This document shows, piece by piece, positions 1-13,500 of a stretch of 64,000 nucleotides of DNA. The notes beneath the pieces were generated by a model. The model saw only the letters and a list, made by a program, of their open reading frames with translations. It did no database searches and was not told the DNA's origin. Every line of letters begins with the position of its first letter. Positions within the stretch are counted from its first letter, which is position 1. The stretch is from Lepidurus packardi (lineage: Eukaryota; Arthropoda; Branchiopoda; Notostraca; Triopsidae), in the NCBI GenBank assembly GCA_023053545.1, contig JAKZAN010000056.1, positions 186,001 through 250,000 of the forward strand, read 5' to 3'. A program made the position numbers and the translations under genes.

Positions 1-144
1 ATTAATTTCTTACGGACTGAATCAATTTCTTACGGACTGAATTAAATCCTTACGGACAGAATTAATTCCTTACGGACTGAATTAATTCCTTACGCACTGA
101 ATTAATTCTTTACTTACTGAATTAATTCCTTACGGACTGAATCA

Positions 145-156
145 ATTCCTTAATTA
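145..156 (+). repeat. 12-bp truncated monomer (type example), PacI site at 150-157
   Basis: The monomer reads ATTCCTTAATTA: the consensus without the 8 bp CGGACTGA. Joining the two AT-rich halves makes TTAATTAA (PacI). The same truncation recurs dozens of times along the window, usually at the same place within a haplotype (after GAATCAATTC or GAATTAATTC and before a consensus monomer). It therefore probably arose once or a few times and spread with its HOR. Confidence 0.9.
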
Positions 157-230
157 ATTCCTTACGGACTGTATTAATTCCTTTCTTACTGAATTAATTC
201 CTTAAGGACTGAATTAATTCCTTAATTAAT

Positions 231-300
231 TCCTTACGTACTTAATTAATTCCTTACGGTCAGAATTAATTCCGTACGGATTTTATTAATTACTTACGGA
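231..300 (+). repeat. SnaBI/BsiWI variant haplotype (type example)
   Basis: Consecutive variant monomers carry TACGTA (235-240), CGGTC, and CCGTACGGATTTT (CGTACG at 273-278), followed by TTATTAATTACTTACGG. This ordered set recurs throughout the window (for example near 2441, 3160, 9580, 13680, 21740, 41690, 50060, 57530 and 63830). A sub-form with ATTTCGTACGG and TTTATTTATT is seen at about 47470, 48187, 55000 and 63470. It is one of the most useful phase markers of the HOR. Confidence 0.88.
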
Positions 301-408
301 CTGAATTAATTCCTTACGGATTTAATTAATTCCTTACGGACTGAATTAATTCCTTACGGACTGAATTAATTCCTTACGGACTGAATTATTTCCTTACGGA
401 CTGAATTA

Positions 409-447
409 ATTCTTTAGGATTGATTGAATTCCTTTCTTACCGAATTA
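409..447 (+). repeat. 19-bp EcoRI monomer plus partner (type example)
   Basis: A 19-bp monomer ATTCTTTAGGATTGATTGA (409-427) lacks the C of the CGG core and is followed by ATTCCTTTCTTACCGAATTA (428-447). The junction creates GAATTC (426-431), an EcoRI site absent from the consensus. The pair recurs all along the array at irregular spacing, from about 120 bp (2052 to 2171) to about 1 kb, and comes in two sub-forms, TTACCGAA and TTACTGAA. Because it is 19 bp, each occurrence shifts the 20-bp register by one base. Confidence 0.92.
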
Positions 448-670
448 ATTCCTTACGGACTGAATTAATACCTTACGGACTGAATTAAATCCTTACGGAC
501 TGAATTAATTCCTTACGGACTGAATTAATTCCTTACGGACTGAAATAATTCCTTACTGACTGAATTAATTCCTTACGGACTGAATTAATTCCTTACGGAC
601 TGAATTAATTCTTTACGGACTTAATTAATTCCTTACTGACTGAAATTATTCCTTATGGACTTAACTAATT

Positions 671-678
671 CCGTAAGG
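671..678 (+). repeat. Flipped-core monomer CCGTAAGG (type example)
   Basis: The core CCTTACGG is replaced by its reverse complement CCGTAAGG while the flanks stay in forward orientation (TAATT before, AATGAATTAATTAATTACGG after). More than fifty copies are visible by eye, including 1366, 1732, 6346, 8433, 16246, 22230, 34420, 43221, 52309 and 63259. Only two substitutions separate the two cores, and both one-step forms (CCTTAAGG, CCGTACGG) also occur as recurrent variants. Stepwise mutation is therefore as possible as micro-inversion. Confidence 0.88.
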
Positions 679-2440
679 AATGAATTAATTAATTACGGAC
701 TGAAATAATTCCTTACGGACTGAATTAATTCCTTACGGACTGAATTAATTCCTTACGGACTGAATTAATTCCTTACGGACTGAATTATTTCCTTTCGGAC
801 TGAATTAATTCTTTATGATTGATTGAATTCCTTTCTTACTGAATTATATTCATACGGACTGAATTAACTCATTACGGACTTAATTAATCCATTACGGATT
901 GAATTAATTTCTTACGGACTGAATCAATTTCTTACGGACTGAATTAAATCCTTACGGACAGAATTAATTCCTTACGGACTGAATTAATTCCTTACGCACT
1001 GAATTAATTCTTTACTTACTGAATTAATTCCTTACGGACTGAATCAATTCCTTAATTAATTCCTTACGGACTGAATCAATTCCTTAATTAATTCTTTACG
1101 AACTGTATTAATTCCTTTCTTACTGAATTAATTCCTTAAGGACTGAATTAATTCCTTAATTAATTCCTTACGGACTGAATTAATTTCATACGGACTGAAT
1201 TAATTCATTAGGACTTAATTAATCCAATACGTACTGAACTTATTCATTACGGACTGAATTATTTCCTTACGGACTGAATTAATTCTTTAGGATTGATTGA
1301 ATTCCTTTCTTACTGAATTAATTCCTTACGGACTGAATTAATTCCTTACGGACTTAATTAATTCCGTAAGGAATGAATTAATTCATTACGGACTGAAATA
1401 ATTCCTTACGGAATGAATTAATTCCTTACGGACTTCATTAATTCCTTTCGGACTGAATTAATACCTTACGGACTTAATTAATTCCTTACGGACTTAATTA
1501 ATTCACTACGGACTGAATTAATACCTTACGGACTGAATTAAATCCTTACGGACAGAATTAATTCCTTACGGACTGAATTAATTCCTTACGGACTTAATTA
1601 TTTCCTTACGGACTGAATTAATTCTTTAGGATTGATTGAATTCCTTTCTTACTGAATTAATTCCTTACGGACTGAATTAATTCCCTACGGACTGAATTAA
1701 TTCCTTACGGACTTCATTAATTCCGTAAGGAATGAATTAATTAATTACGGACTGAAATAATTCCTTACGGACTGAATTAATTCCTTAATTAATTCCTTAC
1801 GGACTGAATTAATTCCTTAATTAATTCCTTACGGACTGAATTAATTTCATACGGACTGAATTAATTCCTTACGGACTGAATTAATACCTTACGGACTGAA
1901 TTAAATCCTTACGGACTGAATTAATTCCTTACGGACTGAATTAATTCCTTACGGACTGAATTAATTCCTTACGGTCTGAATTAATTCCTTACGGACTGAA
2001 TTAATTCCTTACGGACTGAATTATTTCCTTACGGACTGAATTAATTCTTTAGGATTGATTGAATTCCTTTCTTACCGAATTAATTCCTTACGGACTGAAT
2101 TAATTCCTTACGGACTTAATTAATTCCTTACGGACTTAATTATTTCCTTACGGACTGAATTAATTCTTTAGGATTGATTGAATTCCTTTCTTACTGAATT
2201 AATTCCTTACGGACTGAATTAATTCCTTACGGACTTAATTAATTCCGTAAGGAATGAATTAATTAATTACGGACTGAAATAATTCCTTACGGACTGAATT
2301 AATTACTTACGGACTGAATTAATTCCTTAATTAATTCCTTACGGACTGAATTAATTTCATACGGACTGAATTAATTCCTTACGGACTGAATTAATTCCTT
2401 ACTGACTGAATTAATTCCTTACGGACTGAATTAATTCCTT

Positions 2441-2918
2441 ACGTACTTATGTAATTCCTTACGGTCTGAATTAATTCCGTACGGATTTTATTAATTACTT
2501 ACGGACTGAATTAATTCCTTACGGATTTAATTAATTCCTTACGGACTGAATTAATTCCTTACGGACTGAATTAATTCCTTACGGACTGAATTATTTCCTT
2601 ACGGACTGAATTAATTCTTTAGGATTGATTGAATTCCTTTCTTACCGAATTAATTCCTTACGGACTGAATTAATTCCTTACGTACTTATGTAATTAATTA
2701 CGGTCTGAATTAATTCCGTATGGATTTTATTAATTACTTACGGACTGAATTAATTCCTTACGGATTTAATTAATTCCTTACGGACTGAATTAATTCCTTA
2801 CGGACTGAATTAATTCCTTACGGACTGAATTATTTCCTTACGGACTGAATTAATTCTTTAGGATTGATTGAATTCCTTTCTTACCGAATTAATTCCTTAC
2901 GGACTGAATTAATCCCTT
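2441..2918 (+). repeat. 239-bp tandem duplication
   Basis: 2441-2679 and 2680-2918 match monomer by monomer at offset 239, that is eleven 20-bp monomers plus one 19-bp EcoRI monomer. Both start with the TACGTACTTATG monomer. The differences seen are CCTTACGG to AATTACGG after that monomer, and CCGTACGG to CCGTATGG. The second form, with AATTAATTACGGTC and CCGTATGG, recurs at about 9830, 13130, 13940 and 15000, so this duplicated unit was carried into later expansions. Confidence 0.88.
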
Positions 2919-4641
2919 ACGGACCGAATTAATTCCTTACGGACTGAATTAATTCCTTACGGACTGAATTAATTCCTTACGGACTGAATTAATACCTTAC
3001 GGACTGAATTAAATCCTTACGGACTGAATTAATTCCTTACGGACTGAATTAATTCCTTACGGACTGAAATAATTCCTTACTGACTGAATTAATTCCTTAC
3101 GGACTGAATTAATTCCTTACGGACTGAATTAATTCTTTACGGACTTAATTAATTCCTTACGTACTTAATTAATTCCTTACGGTCTGAATTAATTCCGTAC
3201 GGATTTTATTAATTACTTACGGACTGAATTAATTCCTTACGGACTTAATTAATTCCTTACGGACTGAATTAATTCCTTACGGACTGAATTAATTCCTTGC
3301 GGACTGAATTATTTCCTTACGGACTGAATTAATTCTTTAGGATTGATTGAATTCCTTTCTTACTGAATTAATTCCTTACGGACTGAATTAATTCCTTACG
3401 GACTGAATTAATTCAATACGGACTGAATTAATTCCTTACGGACTGAATTAATTCCTTACGGACTGTATTAATTCCTTTCTTACTGAATTAATTCCTTACG
3501 GACTGAATTAATTCCTTAATTAATTCCTTACGGACTGAATTAATTTCATACGGACTGAATTAATTCATTACGGACTTAATTAATCCAATACGTACTGAAC
3601 TTATTCATTACGGACTGAATTAATTCCTTACGGACTGAATTAATTCCTTACGGACTGAAGTAATACCTAACGGACTGAATTAATACCTTACGGACTGAAT
3701 TAGTTCCTTACGGACTGAATTAATACGTTACGGACTGAATTAATTCCTTACGGACAGAATTAATTCTTTACGGACTGAATTAATTCCTTACGGACTTAAT
3801 TAATTCCTCACGGACTGAATTAATTCCTTACGGACTGAATTAATTCCTTACGGACTGAATTAATTCCTTACGCACTGAATTAATTCTTTACTTACTGAAT
3901 TAATTCCTTACGGACTGAATCAATTCCTTAATTAATTCCTTACGGACTGTATTAATTTCCTTTCTTACTGAATTAATTCCTTAAGGACTGAATTAATTCC
4001 TTAATTAATTCCTTACGTACTTAATTAATTCCTTACGGTCTGAATTAATTCCGTACGGATTTAATTAATTCCTTACGGACTGAATTAATTCCTTACGGAC
4101 TGAATTAATTCCTTACGGACTGAATTATTTCCTTACGGACTGAATTAAATCTTTAGGATTGATTGAATTCCTTTCTTACCGAATTAATTCCTTACGGACT
4201 GAATTAATACCTTACGGACTGAACTAAATCCTTACGGACTGAATTAATTCCTTACGGACTGAATAAATTCCTTACGGACTGAAATAATTCCTTACTGACT
4301 GAATTAATTCCTAACGGACTGAATTAATTCCTTACGGACTGAATTAATTCTTTACGGACTTAATTAATTCCTTACGTACTTATGTAATTCCTTACGGTCT
4401 GAATTAATTCCGTACGGATTTTATTAACTACTTACGGACTGAATTAATTCCTTACGGACTTAATTAATTCCTCACGGACTGAATTATATCCTTACGGACT
4501 GAATTAATTCCTTACGGACTGAATTATTTCCTTTCGGACTGAATTAATTCTTTAGGATTGATTGAATTCCTTTCTTACTGAATTAATTTCATACGGACTG
4601 AATTAACTCATTACGGACTTAATTAATCCATTACGGACTGA

Positions 4642-5428
4642 ATTAATTTCTTACGGACTGAATCAATTTCTTACGGACTGAATTAAATCCTTACGGACAG
4701 AATTAATTCCTTACGGACTGAATTAATTCCTTACGCACTGAATTAATTCTTTACTTACTGAATTAATTCCTTACGGACTGAATCAATTCCTTAATTAATT
4801 CCTTACGGACTGTATTAATTCCTTTCTTACTGAATTAATTCCTTAAGGACTGAATTAATTCCTTAATTAATTCCTTACGTACTTAATTAATTCCTTACGG
4901 TCTGAATTAATTCCGTACGGATTTTATTAATTACTTACGGACTGAATTAATTCCTTACGGATTTAATTAATTCCTTACGGACTGAATTAATTCCTTACGG
5001 ACTGAATTAATTCCTTACGGACTGAATTATTTCCTTACGGACTGAATTAATTCTTTAGGATTGATTGAATTCCTTTCTTACCGAATTAATTCCTTACGGA
5101 CTGAATTAATACCTTACGGACTGAATTAAATCCTTACGGACTGAATTAATTCCTTACGGACTGAATTAATTCCTTACGGACTGAAATAATTCCTTACTGA
5201 CTGAATTAATTCCTTACGGACTGAATTAATTCCTTACGGACTGAATTAATTCTTTACGGACTTAATTAATTCCTTACAGACTGAAATTATTCCTTATGGA
5301 CTTAACTAATTCCGTAAGGAATGAATTAATTAATTACGGACTGAAATAATTCCTTACGGACTGAATTAATTCCTTACGGACTGAATTAATTCCTTACGGA
5401 CTGAATTAATTCCTTACGGACTGAATTA
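4642..5428 (+). repeat. HOR segment, copy 2 (of 1-787)
   Basis: This is the partner of 1-787 at offset 4641. It carries the same ordered set of variant monomers with a few substitutions. The left part (4642 to about 4785) is also related to 903-1043, where the following sequence instead carries an extra local duplication of the GAATCAATTC plus 12-bp monomer pair. Confidence 0.85.
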
Positions 5429-5600
5429 ATTCCTTACGGACTGTATTAATTCCTTTCTTACTGAATTAATTCCTTACGGACTGAATTAATTCCTTAATTA
5501 ATTCCTTACGGACTGAATTAATTTCATACGGACTGAATTTATTCATTACGGACTTAATTAATCCAATACGTACTGAACTTATTCATTACGGACTGAATTA

Positions 5601-6720
5601 ATTCCTTACGGACTGAATTAATTCCTTACGGACTGAATTAATTCCTTACGGACTGAATTAATACGTTACGGACTGAATTAATTCCTTACGGACAGAATTA
5701 ATTCTTTACGGACTGAATTAATTCCTTACGGACTTAATTAATTCCTCACGGACTGAATTAATTCCTTACGGACTGAATTAATTCCTTACGGACTGAATTA
5801 TTTCCTTTCGGACTGAATTAATTCTTTAGGATTGATTGAATTCCTTTCTTACTGAATTAATTTCATACGGACTGAATTAACTCATTACGGACTAAATTAA
5901 TCCATTACGGACTGAATTAATTTCTTACGGACTGAATCAATTTCTTACGGACTGAATTAAATCCTTACGGACAGAATTAATTCCTTACGGACTGAATTAA
6001 TTCCTTACGCACTGAATTAATTCTTTACTTACTGAATTAATTCCTTACGGACTGAATCAATTCCTTAATTAATTCCTTACGGACTGTATTAATTCCTTTC
6101 TTACTGAATTAATTCCTTAAGGACTGAATTAATTCCTTAATTAATTCCTTACGGACTGAATTAATTTCATACGGACTGAATTAATTCATTAGGACTTAAT
6201 TAATCCAATACGTACTGAACTTATTCATTACGGACTGAATTATTTCCTTACGGACTGAATTAATTCTTTAGGATTGATTGAATTCCTTTCTTACTGAATT
6301 AATTCCTTACGGACTGAATTAATTCCTTACGGACTTAATTAATTCCGTAAGGAATGAATTAATTCATTACGGACTGAAATAATTCCTTACGGAATGAGTT
6401 AATTCCTTACGGACTTCATTAATTCCTTTCGGACTGAATTAATACCTTACGGACTTAATTAATTCCTTACGGACTTAATTAATTCACTACGGACTGAATT
6501 AATACCTTACGGACTGAATTAAATCCTTACGGACAGAATTAATTCCTTACGGACTGAATTAATTCCTTACGGACTTAATTATTTCCTTACGGACTGAATT
6601 AATTCCTTACGGACTTAATTATTTCCTTACGGACTGAATTAATTCTTTAGGATTGATTGAATTCCTTTCTTACTGAATTAATTCCTTACGGACTGAATTA
6701 ATTCCCTACGGACTGAATTA
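5601..6720 (+). repeat. 1120-bp tandem duplication, copy 1
   Basis: This copy directly abuts copy 2 (6721-7840). Compared line by line I found no difference over 1120 bp, including private markers such as GGACTAAATTAA (near 5891), GGAATGAGTT (6391) and ATTCCCTACGG (near 6701). The left edge is placed where 5581 (ATTCATTACG) and 6701 (ATTCCCTACG) cease to match. Confidence 0.93.
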
Positions 6721-7840
6721 ATTCCTTACGGACTGAATTAATTCCTTACGGACTGAATTAATTCCTTACGGACTGAATTAATACGTTACGGACTGAATTA
6801 ATTCCTTACGGACAGAATTAATTCTTTACGGACTGAATTAATTCCTTACGGACTTAATTAATTCCTCACGGACTGAATTAATTCCTTACGGACTGAATTA
6901 ATTCCTTACGGACTGAATTATTTCCTTTCGGACTGAATTAATTCTTTAGGATTGATTGAATTCCTTTCTTACTGAATTAATTTCATACGGACTGAATTAA
7001 CTCATTACGGACTAAATTAATCCATTACGGACTGAATTAATTTCTTACGGACTGAATCAATTTCTTACGGACTGAATTAAATCCTTACGGACAGAATTAA
7101 TTCCTTACGGACTGAATTAATTCCTTACGCACTGAATTAATTCTTTACTTACTGAATTAATTCCTTACGGACTGAATCAATTCCTTAATTAATTCCTTAC
7201 GGACTGTATTAATTCCTTTCTTACTGAATTAATTCCTTAAGGACTGAATTAATTCCTTAATTAATTCCTTACGGACTGAATTAATTTCATACGGACTGAA
7301 TTAATTCATTAGGACTTAATTAATCCAATACGTACTGAACTTATTCATTACGGACTGAATTATTTCCTTACGGACTGAATTAATTCTTTAGGATTGATTG
7401 AATTCCTTTCTTACTGAATTAATTCCTTACGGACTGAATTAATTCCTTACGGACTTAATTAATTCCGTAAGGAATGAATTAATTCATTACGGACTGAAAT
7501 AATTCCTTACGGAATGAGTTAATTCCTTACGGACTTCATTAATTCCTTTCGGACTGAATTAATACCTTACGGACTTAATTAATTCCTTACGGACTTAATT
7601 AATTCACTACGGACTGAATTAATACCTTACGGACTGAATTAAATCCTTACGGACAGAATTAATTCCTTACGGACTGAATTAATTCCTTACGGACTTAATT
7701 ATTTCCTTACGGACTGAATTAATTCCTTACGGACTTAATTATTTCCTTACGGACTGAATTAATTCTTTAGGATTGATTGAATTCCTTTCTTACTGAATTA
7801 ATTCCTTACGGACTGAATTAATTCCCTACGGACTGAATTA
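6721..7840 (+). repeat. 1120-bp tandem duplication, copy 2
   Basis: This is the identical partner of 5601-6720 at offset exactly 1120 (a multiple of 20). The match ends about 7853, where GGACTGAATT gives way to GGACTTAATT. The right part (7311-7840) was duplicated again at 10589-11118. Confidence 0.93.
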
Positions 7841-10588
7841 ATTCCTTACGGACTTAATTAATTCCGTAAGGAATGAATTAATTAATTACGGACTGAAATA
7901 ATTCCTTACGGACTGAATTAATTACTTACGGACTGAATTAATTCCTTAATTAATTCCTTACGGACTGAATTAATTTCATACGGACTGAATTAATTCCTTA
8001 CGGACTGAATTAATACCTTACGGACTGAATTAAATCCTTACGGACTGAATTAATTCCTTACGGACTGAATTAATTCCTTACGGACTGAATTAATTCCTTA
8101 CGGACTGAATTAATTCCTTACGGACTGAATTAATTCCTTACGGACTGAATTATTTCCTTACGGACTGAATTAATTCTTTAGGATTGATTGAATTCCTTTC
8201 TTACCGAATTAATTCCTTACGGACTGAATTAATTCCTTACGGACTTAATTAATTCCTTACGGACTTAATTATTTCCTTACGGACTGAATTAATTCTTTAG
8301 GATTGATTGAATTCCTTTCTTACTGAATTAATTCCTTACGGACTGAATTAATTCCTTGCGGACTGAATTAATTCATTACCGACATAATTAAATCCTTACA
8401 GATTGAAATTATTCCTTATGGACTTAACTAATTCCGTAAGGAATGAATTAATTAATTACGGACTGAAATAATTCCTTACGGACTGAATTAATTCCTTACG
8501 GACTGAATTAATTCCTTACGGACTGAATTAATTCCTTACGGACTGAATTAATTCCTTACGGACTGAATTAATTCCTTACGGACTGTATTAATTCCTTTCT
8601 TACTGAATTAATTCCTTAAGGACTGAATTAATTTCATACGGACTGAATTAATTCATTACGGACTTAATTAATCCAATACGTACTGAACTTATTCATTACG
8701 GACTGAATTATTTCCTTACGGACTGAATTAATTCTTTAGGATTGATTGAATTCCTTTCTTACTGAATTAATTCCTTACGGACTTAATTAATTCCGTAAGG
8801 AATGAATTAATTAATTACGGACTGAAATAATTCCTTACGGACTGAATTAATTCCTTACGGACTGAATTAATTCCTTACGGACTGAATTAATTCCTTACGG
8901 ACGGAATTAATTCCTTACGGACTGTATTAATTCCTTTCTTACTGAATTAATTCCTTACGGACTGAATTAATTCCTTAATTAATTCCTTACGGACTGAATT
9001 AATTTCATACGGACTGAATTAATTCATTACGGACTTAATTAATCCAATACGTACTGAACTTATTCATTACGGACTGAATTAATTCCTTACGGACTGAATT
9101 AATACCTTACGGACTTCATTAATTCCTTTCGGACTGAATTAATACCTTACGGACTTAATTAATTCCTTACGGACTTAATTAATTCACTACGGACTGAATT
9201 AATACCTTACGGACTGAATTAAATCCTTACGGACAGAATTAATTCCTTACGGACTGAATTAATTCCTTACGGACTTAATTATTTCCTTACGGACTGAATT
9301 AATTCTTTAGGATTGATTGAATTCCTTTCTTACTGAATTAATTCCTTACGGACTGAATTAATTCCTTACGGACTTAATTAATTCCGTAAGGAATGAATTA
9401 ATTAATTACGGACTGAAATAATTCCTTACGGACTGAATTAATTACTTACGGACTGAATTAATTCCTTAATTAATTCCTTACGGACTGAATTAATTTCATA
9501 CGGACTGAATTAATTCCTTACGGACTGAATTAATTCCTTACTGACTGAATTAATTCCTTACGGACTGAATTAATTCCTTACGTACTTATGTAATTCCTTA
9601 CGGTCTGAATTAATTCCGTACGGATTTTATTAATTACTTACGGACTGAATTAATTCCTTACGGATTTAATTAATTCCTTACGGACTGAATTAATTCCTTA
9701 CGGACTGAATTAATTCCTTACGGACTGAATTATTTCCTTACGGACTGAATTAATTCTTTAGGATTGATTGAATTCCTTTCTTACCGAATTAATTCCTTAC
9801 GGACTGAATTAATTCCTTACGTACTTATGTAATTAATTACGGTCTGAATTAATTCCGTATGGATTTTATTAATTACTTACGGACTGAATTAATTCCTTAC
9901 GGATTTAATTAATTCCTAACGGACTGAATTAATTCCTTACGGACTGAATTAATTCCTTACGGATTTAATTAATTCCTAACGGACTGAATTAATTCCTTAC
10001 GGACTGAATTAATTCCTTACGGACTGAATTATTTCCTTACGGACTGAATTAATTCTTTAGGATTGATTGAATTCCTTTCTTACCGAATTAATTCCTTACG
10101 GACTGAATTAATTCCTTACGGACTTAATTATTTCCTTACGGACTGAATTAATTCTTTAGGATTGATTGAATTCCTTTCTTACTGAATTAATTCCTTACGG
10201 ACTGAATTAATTCCTTACGGACTGAATTAATTCCTTACGGACTTAATTAATTCCGTAAGGAATGAATTAATTAATTACGGACTGAAATAATTCCTTACGG
10301 ACTGAATTAATTACTTACGGACTGAATTAATTCCTTAATTAATTCCTTACGGACTGAATTAATTTCATACGGACTGAATTAATTCCTTACGGACTGAATT
10401 AATTCCTTACTGACTGAATTAATTACTTACGGACTGAATTAATTCCTTACGTACTTATGTAATTCCTTACGGTCTGAATTAATTCCGTACGGATTTTATT
10501 AATTACTTACGGACTGAATTAATTCCTTACGGATTTAATTAATTCCTTACGGACTGAATTAATTCCTTACGGACTGAATTAATTCCTT
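7311..10588 (+). repeat. 3278-bp tandem duplication, copy 1
   Basis: The segment begins at the AGGACTTAATTAATCCAATA variant and ends in the middle of a consensus monomer, where copy 2 starts with the same AGGACTTAAT. Private markers keep an offset of 3278: GGAATGAGTT (7511 and 10789), ATTCCCTACG (7821 and 11099), ATTCCTTGCG (8351 and 11629), ACGGAATTAA (8901 and 12179). The offset then becomes 3298 after a one-monomer indel near 9350, and 3238 after the extra 60 bp at 9901-10020. Confidence 0.92.
9901..10020 (+). repeat. 60-bp (three-monomer) tandem duplication
   Basis: 9901-9960 and 9961-10020 are identical: GGATTTAATTAATTCCTAAC followed by two consensus-like monomers. The 3.3-kb partner has this block only once (13199-13258), so the duplication arose after the 3.3-kb duplication, or its loss occurred in the other copy. 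Confidence 0.93.
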
Positions 10589-13500
10589 AGGACTTAATTA
10601 ATCCAATACGTACTGAACTTATTCATTACGGACTGAATTATTTCCTTACGGACTGAATTAATTCTTTAGGATTGATTGAATTCCTTTCTTACTGAATTAA
10701 TTCCTTACGGACTGAATTAATTCCTTACGGACTTAATTAATTCCGTAAGGAATGAATTAATTCATTACGGACTGAAATAATTCCTTACGGAATGAGTTAA
10801 TTCCTTACGGACTTCATTAATTCCTTTCGGACTGAATTAATACCTTACGGACTTAATTAATTCCTTACGGACTTAATTAATTCACTACGGACTGAATTAA
10901 TACCTTACGGACTGAATTAAATCCTTACGGACAGAATTAATTCCTTACGGACTGAATTAATTCCTTACGGACTTAATTATTTCCTTACGGACTGAATTAA
11001 TTCCTTACGGACTTAATTATTTCCTTACGGACTGAATTAATTCTTTAGGATTGATTGAATTCCTTTCTTACTGAATTAATTCCTTACGGACTGAATTAAT
11101 TCCCTACGGACTGAATTAATTCCTTACGGACTTAATTAATTCCGTAAGGAATGAATTAATTAATTACGGACTGAAATAATTCCTTACGGACTGAATTAAT
11201 TACTTACGGACTGAATTAATTCCTTAATTAATTCCTTACGGACTGAATTAATTTCATACGGACTGAATTAATTCCTTACGGACTGAATTAATACCTTACG
11301 GACTGAATTAAATCCTTACGGACTGAATTAATTCCTTACGGACTGAATTAATTCCTTACGGACTGAATTAATTCCTTACGGACTGAATTAATTCCTTACG
11401 GACTGAATTAATTCCTTACGGACTGAATTATTTCCTTACGGACTGAATTAATTCTTTAGGATTGATTGAATTCCTTTCTTACCGAATTAATTCCTTACGG
11501 ACTGAATTAATTCCTTACGGACTTAATTAATTCCTTACGGACTTAATTATTTCCTTACGGACTGAATTAATTCTTTAGGATTGATTGAATTCCTTTCTTA
11601 CTGAATTAATTCCTTACGGACTGAATTAATTCCTTGCGGACTGAATTAATTCATTACCGACATAATTAAATCCTTACAGATTGAAATTATTCCTTATGGA
11701 CTTAACTAATTCCGTAAGGAATGAATTAATTAATTACGGACTGAAATAATTCCTTACGGACTGAATTAATTCCTTACGGACTGAATTAATTCCTTACGGA
11801 CTGAATTAATTCCTTACGGACTGAATTAATTCCTTACGGACTGAATTAATTCCTTACGGACTGTATTAATTCCTTTCTTACTGAATTAATTCCTTAAGGA
11901 CTGAATTAATTTCATACGGACTGAATTAATTCATTACGGACTTAATTAATCCAATACGTACTGAACTTATTCATTACGGACTGAATTATTTCCTTACGGA
12001 CTGAATTAATTCTTTAGGATTGATTGAATTCCTTTCTTACTGAATTAATTCCTTACGGACTTAATTAATTCCGTAAGGAATGAATTAATTAATTACGGAC
12101 TGAAATAATTCCTTACGGACTGAATTAATTCCTTACGGACTGAATTAATTCCTTACGGACTGAATTAATTCCTTACGGACGGAATTAATTCCTTACGGAC
12201 TGTATTAATTCCTTTCTTACTGAATTAATTCCTTACGGACTGAATTAATTCCTTAATTAATTCCTTACGGACTGAATTAATTTCATACGGACTGAATTAA
12301 TTCATTACGGACTTAATTAATCCAATACGTACTGAACTTATTCATTACGGACTGAATTAATTCCTTACGGACTGAATTAATACCTTACGGACTTCATTAA
12401 TTCCTTTCGGACTGAATTAATACCTTACGGACTTAATTAATTCCTTACGGACTTAATTAATTCACTACGGACTGAATTAATACCTTACGGACTGAATTAA
12501 ATCCTTACGGACAGAATTAATTCCTTACGGACTGAATTAATTCCTTACGGACTTAATTATTTCCTTACGGACTGAATTAATTCTTTAGGATTGATTGAAT
12601 TCCTTTCTTACTGAATTAATTCCTTACGGACTGAATTAATTCCTTACGGACTGAATTAATTCCTTACGGACTTAATTAATTCCGTAAGGAATGAATTAAT
12701 TAATTACGGACTGAAATAATTCCTTACGGACTGAATTAATTACTTACGGACTGAATTAATTCCTTAATTAATTCCTTACGGACTGAATTAATTTCATACG
12801 GACTGAATTAATTCCTTACGGACTGAATTAATTCCTTACTGACTGAATTAATTCCTTACGGACTGAATTAATTCCTTTCGTACTTATGTAATTCCTTACG
12901 GTCTGAATTAATTCCGTACGGATTTTATTAATTACTTACGGACTGAATTAATTCCTTACGGATTTAATTAATTCCTTACGGACTGAATTAATTCCTTACG
13001 GACTGAATTAATTCCTTACGGACTGAATTATTTCCTTACGGACTGAATTAATTCTTTAGGATTGATTGAATTCCTTTCTTACCGAATTAATTCCTTACGG
13101 ACTGAATTAATTCCTTACGTACTTATGTAATTAATTACGGTCTGAATTAATTCCGTATGGATTTTATTAATTACTTACGGACTGAATTAATTCCTTACGG
13201 ATTTAATTAATTCCTAACGGACTGAATTAATTCCTTACGGACTGAATTAATTCCTTACGGACTGAATTATTTCCTTACGGACTGAATTAATTCTTTAGGA
13301 TTGATTGAATTCCTTTCTTACCGAATTAATTCCTTACGGACTGAATTAATTCCTTACGGACTTAATTATTTCCTTACGGACTGAATTAATTCTTTAGGAT
13401 TGATTGAATTCCTTTCTTACTGAATTAATTCCTTACGGACTGAATTAATTCCTTACGGACTGAATTAATTCCTTACGGACTTAATTAATTCCGTAAGGAA

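Larger units (their letters stand above)
1..787 (+). repeat. HOR segment, copy 1 (repeated at 4642-5428)
   Basis: This segment is colinear with 4642-5428 at a constant offset of 4641 bp. Shared variants include the GAATCAATTT monomer, TACGCACTG, CTTTACTTACTG, the 12-bp monomer, the TACGTA and CGTACG monomers, the 19-bp EcoRI monomer and the CCGTAAGG core. Single-base differences are visible, for example GGTCAGAA near 257 against GGTCTGAA, and TACTGAC near 636 against TACAGAC. The match ends near 787, where this copy enters a TATTTCCTTTCGG context. Confidence 0.85.

Noticed and set aside
5601..7840. Certain assembly error
   Set aside because: Identical tandem copies can be artefacts, but the 870-bp and 3.3-kb pairs show that real near-identical duplications occur here. 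I report it as real with a check rather than as an error.
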